A stretch of DNA of 64,000 nucleotides from Tulasnella sp. 424 (Eukaryota > Basidiomycota > Agaricomycetes > Cantharellales > Tulasnellaceae): assembly GCA_019633425.1 (NCBI GenBank), contig WSUB01000012.1, positions 400,371 through 464,370 of the forward strand. Direction: 5' to 3'. The notes under the pieces were generated by a model. That model did no database searches. It was not told the DNA's origin and worked only from the letters and a program-made list of their open reading frames with translations. Positions 13,801 to 23,844 of the stretch are shown piece after piece. The translations under genes and the position numbers were made by a program. Position 1 is the first letter of the stretch. Each line of letters begins with the position of its first letter.

Positions 13801-13905
13801 TATAGCCCCATATCCATACTAACGAGCGAGGACCCCCTTACGAGTGGTCCCAAAGCTCCTTGGAGATGCTCCAGAGACATTTATGTCGACGATGGTCTTT
13901 TATAG
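10864..13905 (+). CDS. DUF6535 membrane protein, copy B
   Basis: Exons 10864-11037, 11105-12561 and 12621-13905 give 971 residues; phases are 0 and 2. It has the same layout as copy A: DUF6535 with FWQRYD and four membrane segments, a linker, the FDIWRSQPNEKTQ core and the tail SRDIYVDDGLL. The linker contains FSRETVQRGLPRTE, shared with copies E and F but not A or C, so it belongs to a second subgroup. The intron 2 acceptor is purine-rich (TTGATTGAAG) rather than a pyrimidine tract with CAG. The start MQEIH is the only nearby ATG in frame. Function unknown. Confidence 0.87.
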
Positions 13906-14411
13906 GGGTTCGGCGAGTTATGTATATGACTAACAATACGAGGAATGTGCTCTTAGACGCATGCCCTATTCGAGTCTCTCGATTCCGATAGTATTCATAG
14001 TTAGGTGTCGATAAAGAGCAACCGAGATCACAAATCACAGATAAAGACGACCATGAAATGGACTGTCCCCGAAAATGAAGCTAACTTGAGGAGCTTCAGC
14101 AAATCTGCCGAGAGAAACAACTCGTGTTTCCCCGACACGTAGTTTTAAATGATATAACTGACCTGTGTGCACGTAATAAACGTGAGCTTTTGAACAGACC
14201 CGAGCCCCTCACTTTTGGCCCGTGCCCAAGTCCGGCAGCTGGTTCACGTTAGGAGGACGTCGATGAATGTCTCCCAGGAGCTCGAATGTCGGGGCCACGG
14301 TGTTAAAGGTATGGATGGTAAAAACGGATTCAGCGTGGAATGGATAGCCGAAATACCCAGATTCCGAGTTCCTGATACGAGAGAGGCCATACCTAACGAC
14401 CTCAATCCCAC
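13906..14411. repeat. Inter-unit spacer, 3' flank of copy B
   Basis: No gene is seen. It includes the spacer motif AAGTCCGGCAGCTGG (14228-14242) shared with the other spacers, and ends in CCGTCGAAATATTCTCGC, where the MDN1 relic begins. Confidence 0.55.
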
Positions 14412-14820
14412 CGCATTATCCGTCGAAATATTCTCGCAAGGGCTTGGAGAGGTTTGGGATGGTGCTGCGGGTGCAATCGTGCTGTATTCGGTGGACGATG
14501 GTTGTCGGCCATCGGTGGTACAATGGATGACGGACTAAGCCGAAGAGCAGTAATATCCTTCATACACCGAGCGCAGAGGCCGAGTAAGAGAGGACCAAAT
14601 AGTACAGGAACATTAATTGCTGAGATAGCCGGGTATATTGAGAGAGTCGGAGGGGTCTGGTTGGTGAGACCGGTAGGAGGTTGTGGGGGATAAGTGATTG
14701 GGAATCGGTGGGTAAAAGCCTGGCTTGGTACGAGAGGACGATATATGCTGATCGAACACGACCCGTACCGCTTTGGGATCTCCATTCTCACGACAAGCAG
14801 TGACGAAGACAAGATTTGAC
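14412..14820 (-). pseudogene. MDN1 exon 1 relic, unit C
   Basis: Read on the minus strand, it still shows TGLTNQTPPTLS and, further on, GPLLLGLCARCMKD. These match TGLTDQTLPTLS and SPLLVDLCARWLDD in MDN1 exon 1. The frame is broken between these blocks and the start region has become degenerate. It sits directly upstream of the copy C promoter. Confidence 0.78.
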
Positions 14821-15263
14821 CTTGGACCGGAGTTTGAACCGTGGCAAAATTGTCGTTAGGCGCCCATAGACTGCCGGATCTGGTATGGAAGTGCCGCTAC
14901 AGTGGCCTGGGTGGCTTGATTTACAAAGCAAGGATTCTTTATAGACGTTTCATTTAAACCGGTCATCCAGCTCAAGGTTTGGTGCGCTGAGGCCATGCGG
15001 ACTCTGGGGTAAATGGGGCTTGCTGTAAACGTAGACCGGGGACCGCCGGCGAAGCATGCATGCTCAGGCAGGATGCTCGATAGAGCTGCTCAAGGAACGT
15101 TCCAGAAAGAAGCAAAGACACATGTTGGGGGAATTTCGGGTATATATGCGGGCTATTACTCGTACTCCTTGTTGCAGGGCCCTTCAAAGCGCTTCGTCTA
15201 ATCTTTTCCCCCCGCCGTGATCCACCTCCCCTCCTCCAGCCTCCGTATACCTACGGTCTGCCA
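14821..15263 (+). promoter_or_regulatory. Promoter copy for DUF6535 gene C
   Basis: It carries the duplicated GAACCGTGGCAAAATTG and GGCGCCCATAGACTG block (about 14835-14875). A TATA-like TATATATG lies at 15141-15148, 123 bp before the ATG. It is the copy most like the MDN1/gene A intergenic region, including the reversed-gene side. Confidence 0.6.
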
Positions 15264-18253
15264 ATGGAGAGCAAGATACAAGAAATTCACTCCAGTGCTG
15301 GCGAAGATACCCCCACCAGCCTCCTCCCTCACCGCATTCACCTCGGCCAAATCGCCGATTTCTGGAAGCGGTACGATGATTTCGCAGACAGTCATGATCG
15401 CCACACGTCCAAGCACCTCAACGATAATCTTGATGTGCTGCTAATCTTTGTGAGCCTCTTCGTCATTTACCCGTCCCACGCTATGCTGCCTTGGAGCTGA
15501 CCGATGGATCTCGTGTTGTCCATACTAGTCCGGCTTGTTTTCTGCGATCAATACGGCGTTCATTTCTTTTACCATGCCCGATCTCTCTCCGGATCCGTCT
15601 AAGGAAACCAACACTCTACTACGCCTCCTGATTTCAGGAGCCGACAACAACACTCTCGCCCACTCCTCCCTCTCCCAACCATTCACCCCCGAACCCATTT
15701 CCGTCGCAATCAATTGCCTTCTCTACGCCAGCCTGTCGTGCAGTCTTCTGGCTGCTATGGGCGTTATGATGTGTAAAGAATGGCTCCATAGCTTCGATCG
15801 CTCAGGCCAGACTGGTTCCGTCGAGGACCAAGGACGGCTCCGTCAGCGCAAGTTCGACGGGGCACGGCGATGGCACCTAGAAACTATCATCGACTTCCTC
15901 CCCAACATCGTTCTCTTCTCCGTCGCCCTCTTCTTCATTGGACTTGGGGTGTATCTGTTAACCGTGAATACCACGGTGGCCGCCATTGTCGCCGCATTTA
16001 CAGGTTTTGGAGGAGTCGTCACATGGGTCTCCATTCTTGCCAGCACAGCCTTCCCATTTTGCCCGTACGAGACAGCAGCGTCTCGAGTCCTCAGAAAGGC
16101 AATTCGCATCCCCCGGAGAATTATCAGTAAAACCTGTAGACGCATGTCGCAATCGGCCGCCAGAAAAGAGCCACCTTCCGAGACACCTGAGTTGCCCGAT
16201 TTGCCGTTCCAGCTCGACCGCCAACAAACCACGGATAGCTGGCAAGAGTTCGAGAAGCAACACGAGCAGCAGGTAACCAACTGTCAAGCTGCCTTGTGGT
16301 TCTTGGAGACGGCGCCCAACCGAGAAGACCAATTGATTGCTGTTCGGTTTCTCTCGACGATCGAAAGGGATGCTTGCGCAGCCGTTGACATAGGCTCCGA
16401 CCGCCGCCGACTCATCGTTTCGTTGACCCTGGAGGCATTTGACATTTGGCGTAGCCAGCCGAACGAAAAGACCCAAGAGACGGCGGAGCATTTCGGAAGG
16501 GCATTATGTCACGTGCTTCTCAACACTCGTGGAGGTGCCGAGCGTTGGAAGGAACTAATCGCCGCCACGAGGGGCTCGCGATCCCTCTTAGGCAAAACCT
16601 TCCTGCAGAAGCTCCATTCATTCCAGCACACACAGTCGGAATTCCTTGATCCAACGGGTGAAGAATACATTCTTCAGGTGGCTCTTCTCCAAACCCTTAT
16701 CGTCACGAGGGACATCTCGGTCGACAGTTTCAGGTGGACCAAGCTACGCCTTTTAATCAAAACCAAGGACGATCACTCCCAGCTGTTAGGCCTGTGGGCC
16801 ATCCTCATATACAAATGGTTCGGGCAATCTGATAAATGCCGCATCCGACATTCACCAACTGCCAAGTTCGCTTTGTTGAGGCTAAAACGATCCGGTACAA
16901 TGTAAGTCTTGCACGTGATGCCTAATATACAGACTCATTTAACTAATATATGTTTCTTGCAGAGAGGTGGCAGAGAACGACTTCCCCCTGGCATTGGCGT
17001 GCGGGGTTCAGGCACTAAAGTCCGTCGAACGCCAAGCGGCGGCAGATAGCGCCAGCGTGACTGCACGGGTATTGGACGCCTTGGAGATCTATAACACCTG
17101 CATCCATCATACTATCAAGCTTGCCAACAACCACCGAAACTCTCCCCTATTTCGGGACCTTGCCGCTGAAGCGATGCTGGATATGATGGAATACTTCGCG
17201 CAATCGGCCAAGATCCTGGATCCTACCGAGCGCCATGTGGTTGATTTCTGCAGGTCTGCCCTCGAGCTTCTCCATTCTTCGTGCGCTGCTGGGTATAAAC
17301 CTATCCTGGATAATTCCACTTTCACGGGGCTATGGTACACCCTTGATTCCATGATCGTCGCCATCGAATCCTCCAGCTATATCGAGCCAGGATCTGCCGA
17401 GGATCTGGCGGTCAAAACGTTCAAATCTATCTCGGAGTGGCTCCCCGACTCCATCAGCCCGGGGACGGATAGCCCGCTGACTGGGCTGGAAGACCATCCG
17501 CGAGCAATCGGGTGGATTGCGACGCGATTCCTCAACAAAGAGAAGAAACCCGACGCAAAACTCGTCCAGCTCATGTACACGAACAGGTTCCGTTGGTTCG
17601 CGCAGGCATCGAGTGCTTTGCGAGACGCATGGATGGATGCCGGACTGAGCTTGCATTTGATCGACGGGCTGGAACACGCGGACGTATGGAACAGCACGGG
17701 CCAGCTCTTTGTCATTTTGGAGGATATTACGGAGACGTCACCGGAATGGTGTCAGAGACTCGTCGCTGACGGCTTCATTGACCGTGTAGCTGACGCCATC
17801 CTACATTTCGACCAGCTCAAGCGTGATGATGTTCTCGGGCGGAGCTACATTCAGTGTCGACTCCTGCGTGCCCTCCTCTCCACATGGAACCATTGCTCGG
17901 CTATTCAAGGGATCGATTGGCCGATGGAAAATATGCTTCGTGTGATCGAACGGGCCGGCCCTGTAATCACGCGGCTACTAAAGCAGGACACCTCGGAACC
18001 CGATCTGGAGGAGGTCTCCCCGGACGTGACGCTCGATGGAAAGGCCGTTTCCGACACCCGTGACAAGCTTATCTCATTATTCAATTGGATCGAGGAACAG
18101 GCATCGACTTCTATCAGTCGGGACGTGCAGCGCGCAATCGGTAGATTACGTAGCCCCATAGTGGTACAAGCGGAGGAATACACCCTTGGGGGGCGCCCCA
18201 AACCCACCCGGACATGCTCGAGAGACAGTTATGTCGACAATGGTCTTCTATAA
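15264..18253 (+). CDS. DUF6535 membrane protein, copy C
   Basis: Exons 15264-15449, 15529-16901 and 16963-18253 give 949 residues. It is the closest relative of copy A (shared AARKEP-type linker, VDIGSD, TFTGLWYTLDS and a near-identical last exon and 3' flank). DUF6535 has FWKRYD and four hydrophobic segments; the tail is SRDSYVDNGLL. It is the only copy whose intron 2 has a canonical pyrimidine-rich acceptor (TTTCTTGCAG), so it may show the ancestral splice site. The start is MESKIQEIH, because the inner Met of copies B and E is Ile here. Function unknown. Confidence 0.88.
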
Positions 18254-18627
18254 TAGCTTGTATGAGTTATGTAATACTCCTAACAATACCCAGGATCTGT
18301 GTGTGCTAAAGTGTCGCGCGCTGTTGAATTTACCAGCCCTCGAGTCTCAATCGCAACATGTTGGCAGTCGGGTATCGAAAGAGAGCAATCCAAAAGCAAA
18401 AATAGCATACAAAGGTGACTGAAAATTGGAGGATGGCAAGAAGCGAGCTAACTTAGAACAGCTTCGGCTAATAGCCCAGAGAACCGTCTTACGCTGCCCG
18501 ATGGGCACGTCGTGTTGGGAAGCGGTGACAACCACGTAGTTTTAGATCATCAAAATAACCTGTGTATACGTAATAGCTGGGAGCTTTCACCCTGACTATC
18601 AATGAACGGGATACGAGCTCACCTAAA
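18254..18627. repeat. Inter-unit spacer, 3' flank of copy C
   Basis: It is near-identical to the flank of copy A. Compared with the A-B, B-C and D-E spacers, about 240 bp are deleted, so the flank joins the MDN1 relic directly at about 18625. Confidence 0.6.
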
Positions 18628-19022
18628 TATCTTCACAAGGACTTAGAAAGATTTGCGGTGGTGATACGGGTGCACTGGGCGATGGGTGTCGGCCGTCGGG
18701 GGTCCGACGGATTACGGACCCAGCCGAAGAGCAGAAATATCTATCCTTCAACCCTGAGCGCAGAGGTCCGGTGGGAGAGGGCCAAGGAGTCCAGCTGCAG
18801 GAATAAAAAATGTTAAGATAGCCAGACATATTACGAGATTTAGAGGCGTATGGTTACGAGACCGCTGCTTGCGCTTTGAGCAAAGTCTTGAAGGAGGTTA
18901 TGGAGGATAAGTGATTGGGAATCTGTGAGTAAAAGCCGGGCTTGGTACGAAAAGTCGATATATGCTGAGCGTTCATGTGCCTCGAATCCGACCTGTACCG
19001 CTCTTGAGACCTCCATTGTCAC
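18628..19022 (-). pseudogene. MDN1 exon 1 relic, unit D (start codon kept)
   Basis: This is the best preserved relic. From an ATG at the position of the MDN1 start (19016) it reads MEVSRAVQVGFEAHERSAY and then IDFSYQARLLL and ILHNLLQDFAQSASSGL. MDN1 has MEASKAILVVFKAPERSAD, IDFSQQAKLLL and IPHNLLQSLTQAASTGL. The frame stays open for 56 codons from this ATG to 18840 and then stops. It is not a working midasin fragment; a short peptide or a transcript could still be made from the adjacent promoter copy. Confidence 0.82.
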
Positions 19023-19534
19023 GCCAGCCAGAGACGAAGAGAAAACGACTCTGGTCAGGAGAATTTGAGATTGGACCGTAGTACGAACCGTGGCAAAGTC
19101 TCCGTTAGGCGCCCATAACCTGACGGAATTGGAATGTGACGTGCTGCAGTGGCGTTGGTGGCTTGTCCCAAGGCCGCCATTCTCTTTGGAGGCTTTATGA
19201 GTTCTCGGCAGCCAGCGGATGGCTTAGTTTGATGATACCATGAGGACTCCGAGGCTTGCTGTAAACTTAGGCCGGTTGGTTTATCACCATATCGGCGAAC
19301 CGTGTGCCTGGATAGGATGCTGGGGAGAGCAATTTATGGAACGTGTCAGAAAAGAAGCAAAAACTTATGTTCGGGCGCGCGAGCTGTGGGTATATACGGA
19401 GGTCGAGGCTCGGGGTCGTTATCACTGGGCCCTCCAAATATCTTGGTTTTATTCCCTCCCCTCGCCGTGCCGTCCCCCCCCCCACTTCAGCCTTCGCATA
19501 CGCGCAGCTTACCCCCGCCCCAAAAAAGAACAAG
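19023..19534 (+). promoter_or_regulatory. Promoter copy for DUF6535 gene D
   Basis: It has the duplicated block GAACCGTGGCAAAGT followed by GGCGCCCATAACCTGACGG (about 19086-19127). A TATA-like TATATAC lies at 19391-19397, 144 bp before the ATG. Confidence 0.58.
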
Positions 19535-22512
19535 ATGGAAATTCACTCCGGTGTAGTTGATGACGGTCTCCCTACGGGTGGCCTCCTCCCCCAACGCATT
19601 CATCTAGGGCAAATTGGTGATTTCTGGAACCGATACGACAAAGTCGCAGATAGTCATGATCGCAAGATGTCGAAGCACCTCAACGACAACCTTGATGTGC
19701 TGCTGATCTTTGTAAGCTTCTCTGTCATTTACCTGGTCTACACTGTGATGCCTGACGAGCTGACCGAGGAATGTTGCATCGCCCGTCATAGTCCGGATTG
19801 TTCTCTGGCATCAATACGGCTTTCATTTCTTTGACCATGCCCTCTCTCTCTTCTGATCCGTCTGCAGAAACAAACACACTGCTACGTCTCATGGTTTCAG
19901 GCGCTAACAACAACACTCTCGCCCTCTCCACCCTCTCCCAACCATTCTCGCCCGAACCCATTTCCGTCACGGTAAATTGCCTTCTCTACGCCAGCTTGTC
20001 GTGCAGTCTCCTCGCTGCCATGGGCGCTATGATGTGCAAAGAGTGGCTTCATAGCTTGGATCGGGCAGGGCAGACGGGTCCGATCGAGGATCAAGGACGA
20101 CTCCGTCAGCGCAAGTTCGACGGGGCACAACAATGGCAACTCGAAGCCATCATTGACTTCCTCCCTAACATCGTCCTTTTCTCCGTTACCCTCTTCTTCG
20201 TCGGACTCTGGGTGTATCTGTTAACCGTGAACACGACGGTGGCAGCCATAGTGGGGGCATTTACGGGATTTGGAGCAGTCGTTACATGGGTCTCAATTCT
20301 TGCGAGCACGGCCTCCCAATTCTGCCCGTACGAAACGGCGACGGCTCGAATCCTCAAAAGAATAATTCGCGTCATAGCGGCGGGCTGGACACGAGGCCGA
20401 AAAATGATTCATCGATCCTGGAAACGCATTTTGCAATTGTTCGGAATCAGAGGGCCATCTTCCCCGGGACCTCAAGGCGGGCTGCCGCTCCCTAACGGTC
20501 AACAACCCGCGGATAGCACACGTTTTGAGGAGAAGGGCAAAGAGTTAGAGAAGCAACACAAGCAACAAGTGACGAACTGCCAAGCTGCCCTATGGTTGCT
20601 GGAGACGGCACCCAATCGAGACGACCAGCTGATCGCCATCCAGTTCCTCTCGACGGCTTCGAGGGACGCTTGCGCCGATGTTGAAATTAGCTCCGACCGG
20701 CAGCAGCTTATCGTTTCGTTGACCTTGGAGGCATTTGACATTTGGCGTAGCCAGCCGAATGAAAGGAACCAGGAAATGGCGGAGCACTTCGGAAGGGCAC
20801 TGTGTCACGTGCCACTCACCGCTCGTGGAGAACGCTGGAAGAACTTAACCGAGCTCACGCAGGGTTCGCCACCCACCTTCGGCAGAAGGTTCCTGCGGGA
20901 GCTTGTTTCATTTGATCGTCCAGCGGAACTCTTCGATACGATCGGTGAAGAGTATACGCTTCAGCGGACGCTTCTGCGAACTCTTATCCTTACGAAGGAT
21001 ATCCCGATCGACAGTTTCAGGTGGACCAAACTGAGAATTCTAATAAGGAGAAAGGACGACAACTCTCAGCTCTTAGGTCTCTGGTCTATCCTGATGTACA
21101 AAGGGTTTGGGCAGTCTGATAAATGCCGCATTCGGCAGTCACCGGCCGCCAAGGCCGCATTGTTGAAGCTAAGAGGATCTCTTGCAACGTAAGTCTTATA
21201 ATGTGAACCTAATCATGCTATTAACTTACTAATAAATGTTGTTCGAAGAGAGGTGAGGGAGAACGACTTCCCACTCGCATTGGCGTGCGGGGTACAGGCT
21301 CTAAAGTCTGTTGAACGCCAAGGGCCGGCGGAGAACGCAACTGCGCGGCTATTGGATGCCGTGGAGATCTATAACACCTGCATCCATCATACGACGAAGC
21401 TTTCCGGCAAAAGCCGATACTCCCACCTGTTTCGTGATCTTGCCGCAGAAGCCATGATGGATATGATGAAATACTTCCAGCAGTCAACCTTCCTAGATCC
21501 GGCCGAGCGCCTTGTGGTTGATTTCTTTTACTCCGCCCTTCAGCTTCTCCATTCTATGTGCACTGCTGGGTATATACCCAACCCGGACGAATCGGCTTTC
21601 GAAGGGTTATGGTATACCATCGACTCCGTCATTGTGGCCATCGAATCTTCCAGCTATATTGATCCAGGATCTGCTGAGGAACTTGTCCGTCAAACGTTCG
21701 AATCCATTTCGGCGTGGCTTTCCGCCAACGGAGACACCGATAGCCCAATGGTTGGACTGGAAAACCACCCTCGAGCGATCGGATGGATTGCAATGCGATT
21801 CAACGAGGAACTTGCGCAAACCAAAGGGAGAACCGTCAAGCTTATGTACGAGAACAGGGTCCGTTGGTTCACGCAGACGTCGGGCGCTTTGCGAACGGCA
21901 TGGATAGATGCAGGGCTAGGCTCGCATTTGATGAACGGACTGAAACAACTGGACGCATCGGAGGGCACGGGTCAACTCCTTATAATTTTGGAGGATATTA
22001 CGGAGATGTCGGCAGAATGGTGCCACAGACTCGCCGCCGACGGCTTCCTAGATAGCGTAGCCGACGCCATCCTGCACCTCGATCAGCTCAAGAGTGGTAC
22101 TGTTCTCGGGTGGGAGTACATCCAGTGTCGACTCCTGCGGGCCCTCCTCTCCGTATGGCGACATTGTTTGACTGATCGAGAAATTGATTGGCCAACGGAA
22201 AAGATGCTTCATGTGATCGATCGAGCCAGCCCCGTCATCGAGCGGTTACTGGGGCCGGACACCACGCAACCGGAGGCGAATGTCTCCCCGAATGTCATGC
22301 TTGACAGAAAGGCCGTTTCCGACATCCGTGACAAACTAATTTCATTCTTCAATTGGTTCGAGGAACATGCGCCAGCTTCTATTCGTCAGGACACGCAGCT
22401 AGCAATCGGAAGATTACAACGCCCCATCGCGGTACGAGCGGAGGAGTACCGCCTGCTCAGAGCCTCTCAAACATGCTCAAGAGATAGTTATGTCGACAAT
22501 GGTCTTTTATAG
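19535..22512 (+). CDS. DUF6535 membrane protein, copy D (mosaic)
   Basis: Exons 19535-19711, 19792-21188 and 21249-22512 give 945 residues. DUF6535 begins with FWNRYD, followed by four membrane segments. The linker (ILQLFGIRGPSSPG) is unlike either subgroup. In the last exon, stretches resemble copies A and C (ESSSYIDPGSAEEL, DQLKSGTVLG) and others copies B and E (SPMVGLENHPRAIGWIA), which suggests gene conversion or unequal crossover. The tail SRDSYVDNGLL is intact. The start codon is MEIHS, lacking the MQ of the other copies. Function unknown. Confidence 0.86.
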
Positions 22513-23090
22513 TAGCTTCAACGAGCTATGACGAGTCATGTACATATTGTACCATTAGCAATACCAAAGATGTTCGTGTCCGCAAGCTTAACTCACACCC
22601 CTCGAGCGCGCGTCTCAATCCCGTTAGCATTGGTAGTTCCGTACCGAATAGGACAACCTATTAGCAAATTCGGCTCGAGAAGATAGCCGAGAAACGGGGT
22701 ATCCCTCAAGCAAAGCCTACTCGAAATCTTTGGCCAAGACCCAAGAGAAACTGTCTCGTGTTTCCCGACGGGGACGTAGTGTTGGGAAGCAGCGGCGACC
22801 GCGCAGTTTTATATCATCCAAATAAGCTGTGCACACGCAACTGCTGTGAGCTCTTTACTCCTTTGTGAACGAATGGATATAAGCTACCCACCTTAGGCCG
22901 AGTGCAAGTCCGGCAGCTGGTTCACGACGGAAGAACGTCGAAGGGTGATTCCCCGAAGCTCGGACGACCGTGTCGCCGGCATGGAAGGTAAATGGCGCTC
23001 AATGTAGAGCGGGCTGCCGAAATAACAAATTCCGAATTCCTGGAACTGGACTAGGGTCATATCTAAGGACCTCGAACCTACCCCATTATC
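22513..23090. repeat. Inter-unit spacer, 3' flank of copy D
   Basis: No gene is seen. It contains the shared spacer motif AAGTCCGGCAGCTGG (22907-22921) and ends in CCCATTATCCGTCGAGG, as the other spacers do before the MDN1 relic. Confidence 0.55.
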
Positions 23091-23405
23091 CGTCGAGGTA
23101 GACGCAGAGAATTATTTGAGAGCCTTGAGGGGTGTAGTATTTGGTGGGCGAAGAGCGCCGGGCGTCGGTAGTATGGAGGATTATTGCCCTCATCGAGCGC
23201 AGCGGGGGGTTGACCAGAAGAGGGCTAAGTAGTTCGGCCACAGGAGCAGTAAATGCTCCTAGGAGAGTCGGAATTGTTTGGTTGGTGCGACCGACACTTG
23301 CGGTTTGAGTAAGGATTAGAAGACGGGCGTGAGGTGTAAGGTGATTGGGCCCCATGCATGAGAGGATGGCTTCCTGCGAGAACTCGACAACAAGGCGACG
23401 AAAAC
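23091..23405 (-). pseudogene. MDN1 exon 1 relic, unit E
   Basis: On the minus strand it reads GPNHLTPHARLLILTQTASV, then GRTNQTIPTL and VAELLSPLLVNPPLRS. The corresponding MDN1 exon 1 segments are IPNHLIPHNLLQSLTQAAST, GLTDQTLPTL and VAEIFSPLLVDLCARW. The first part of the exon is deleted and the frame ends early. Confidence 0.8.
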
Positions 23406-23844
23406 GGCTTGGTCAGAAAATTTGACGTTGGACTGAAGTTTGAACCGTGGCAAAATCGCCATTAGCGCCCATAAAACGACAGAATTGGCATCGATCTGCC
23501 GCCATGCCGGCATGAGGCTTGAACTTGAAACAGGCAGCAGTCGACTCAGCCCATGGCCGTGTATGCTCAGCCCGAACGAGCTACGATCCAGCCAGGGAGA
23601 CATGAGCCCGGTGGTTCACCTCACCGCCGGTGGAGGGCGCTTAGACGGTAGGCTCGACAGAACACCATGAGGAACGTGGCAGAGACAAGCTTACACACAC
23701 ATGTACACCAAACACATGTTCTAGTTCGAACATGTAGCTCAAACTCGTAATCGTTATCATTAGCCCCTCCAAATCCCTAACCCCCTCCCACCGTGTCGGC
23801 CGTCCGCTCCCATCCACTTTTCCCATACGATCCGCTAATCAGAG
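23406..23844 (+). promoter_or_regulatory. Promoter copy for DUF6535 gene E, no TATA seen
   Basis: The duplicated block is present (GAACCGTGGCAAAATCG, then TAGCGCCCATAAAACGAC at about 23463-23480). The proximal 200 bp have diverged from the other units and I see no TATA-like motif, only a CT-rich stretch (23763-23800). Confidence 0.5.

Noticed and set aside
15958..16491. Long minus-strand ORFs opposite the DUF6535 genes (also 20106, 24403, 32631).
   Set aside because: They recur at the same place in each copy only because they are the antisense of conserved coding sequence.
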